Assembly (NCBI RefSeq): GCF_004571025.1
Contig: NZ_SPQT01000016.1
Span: 1 to 64,000 of the forward strand
Origin: Bradyrhizobium niftali
GTDB taxonomy: Bacteria > Pseudomonadota > Alphaproteobacteria > Rhizobiales > Xanthobacteraceae
Direction of reading: 5' to 3'
DNA length: 64,000 nt
Part shown: piece after piece, positions 63,746-64,000 of the stretch
Position numbering within the stretch: the first letter of the stretch is position 1
Layout of the letters: the number at the start of each line of letters is the position of its first letter
Made by a program: the position numbers and the translations under genes
The notes under the pieces: model-generated
What the model saw: the letters and a program-made list of their open reading frames with translations, nothing else
Databases searched by the model: none
Told to the model about the DNA's origin: nothing

Positions 63746-64000
63746 CTACCACTTCAATTCGCGCATCAGCGCCTTCGGCGGGTGGCCGAACAATTCCATC
63801 ACGGACGCCGGGTCGAGCTGGTCGAGACCTTCGAACTCCTCGGCATGGATGCCGCGGGTGACGAACAGGCAGTCGATGCCGAATTCGCGCGCGCCGGTGA
63901 GGTCGGTGCGGACGGAATCGCCGATCGCCAGCACGCGTCTGCGGTCGATCTGATGGCCCTGGCGTTCGCCGGCGAGCGCCATCGCGCGCTCGTAGATCGG
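63746..64000 (-). CDS. HAD-superfamily hydrolase (subfamily IIA), C-terminal part
   Basis: 84 residues read from the window edge; the start is outside. VLAIGDSVRTDLTGAREFGIDCLFVTRGIH is the conserved last HAD motif (GDSxxTD) of the NagD-like class IIA phosphatases, as in the TIGR01459 family often found beside ribF in Rhizobiales. It ends KALMRELKW. Substrate unknown. Confidence 0.82.
   Translation of the reverse strand, partial: PIYERAMALAGERQGHQIDRRRVLAIGDSVRTDLTGAREFGIDCLFVTRGIHAEEFEGLDQLDPASVMELFGHPPKALMRELKW

Overview
The window looks like chromosomal DNA of a Bradyrhizobium-type alphaproteobacterium (Bradyrhizobium/Rhodopseudomonas group). The basis is high GC, the family-level look of the proteins (DUF6101, DUF4170, DUF2076 and DUF2093 proteins, TorF-type porin, cysteine-free ribosomal protein L36, HisZ, Rhodopseudomonas-like fluoroacetate dehalogenase), and many short palindromic intergenic repeats of rhizobial type. 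Genus is inferred from recognition; no database search was run. About 63 protein genes are called, with no rRNA, tRNA, CRISPR or prophage. The only mobile DNA is the 5' part of an IS110-family transposase cut by the left edge.

Layout. 1-0.3 kb: IS110 end with a structured leader. 0.3-5.4 kb: GlcG/HbpS-like secreted protein, an amidohydrolase with a palindromic operator over its promoter, rpmJ, a TPR protein, small secreted proteins, an alpha/beta hydrolase and cytochrome c2. 5.6-16.6 kb: glycolate/lactate region with glcD, a convergent monooxygenase-fold gene, glcE-glcF, a histone H1-like basic protein, a TorF porin, an SbmA-like ABC transporter and an LctP-family permease. 16.7-24.6 kb: META-domain protein, a secreted protein of unknown function, groES-groEL with CIRCE and a good promoter, a lipoprotein, a CheZ-like phosphatase, an L,D-transpeptidase and a DUF2076 protein. 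24.7-29.8 kb: hisZ-hisG-glycosyltransferase-ChbG/HpnK deacetylase, then rsmE. 30-38 kb: secreted protein-ubiA, DUF6101, then a tightly packed operon pmbA-inositol phosphatase family-DUF4170-DUF374 acyltransferase-waaA-lpxK for lipid A/Kdo assembly.

38-41.4 kb is gene-poor, with tiny ORFs, repeats, a DUF2093 gene and a dienelactone-hydrolase-like protein lacking its nucleophile. 41.4-51.2 kb: xseA, a hydrolase, a membrane protein plus winged-helix regulator pair, purD, a fluoroacetate dehalogenase, tadA, rluB with a roughly 355-residue Arg/Asp-rich extension, and rsmD. 51.3-64 kb: mutL, a small secreted protein, arfB, a pair of M16 peptidases (catalytic plus non-catalytic), an unknown secreted protein, lspA, ileS, ribF, a stand-alone cheY and the end of a HAD-family hydrolase.

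Most of this is housekeeping DNA and I do not see an obviously new multi-gene system. The points most worth checking are the IS110 leader that can hide the transposase ribosome-binding site, the operator upstream of the amidohydrolase, a 24-bp element shared by two distant promoter regions, the monooxygenase gene with an apparent Tat signal followed by a perfect internal Shine-Dalgarno, the long HisG that coexists with HisZ, the nucleophile-less hydrolase, and the RluB extension.
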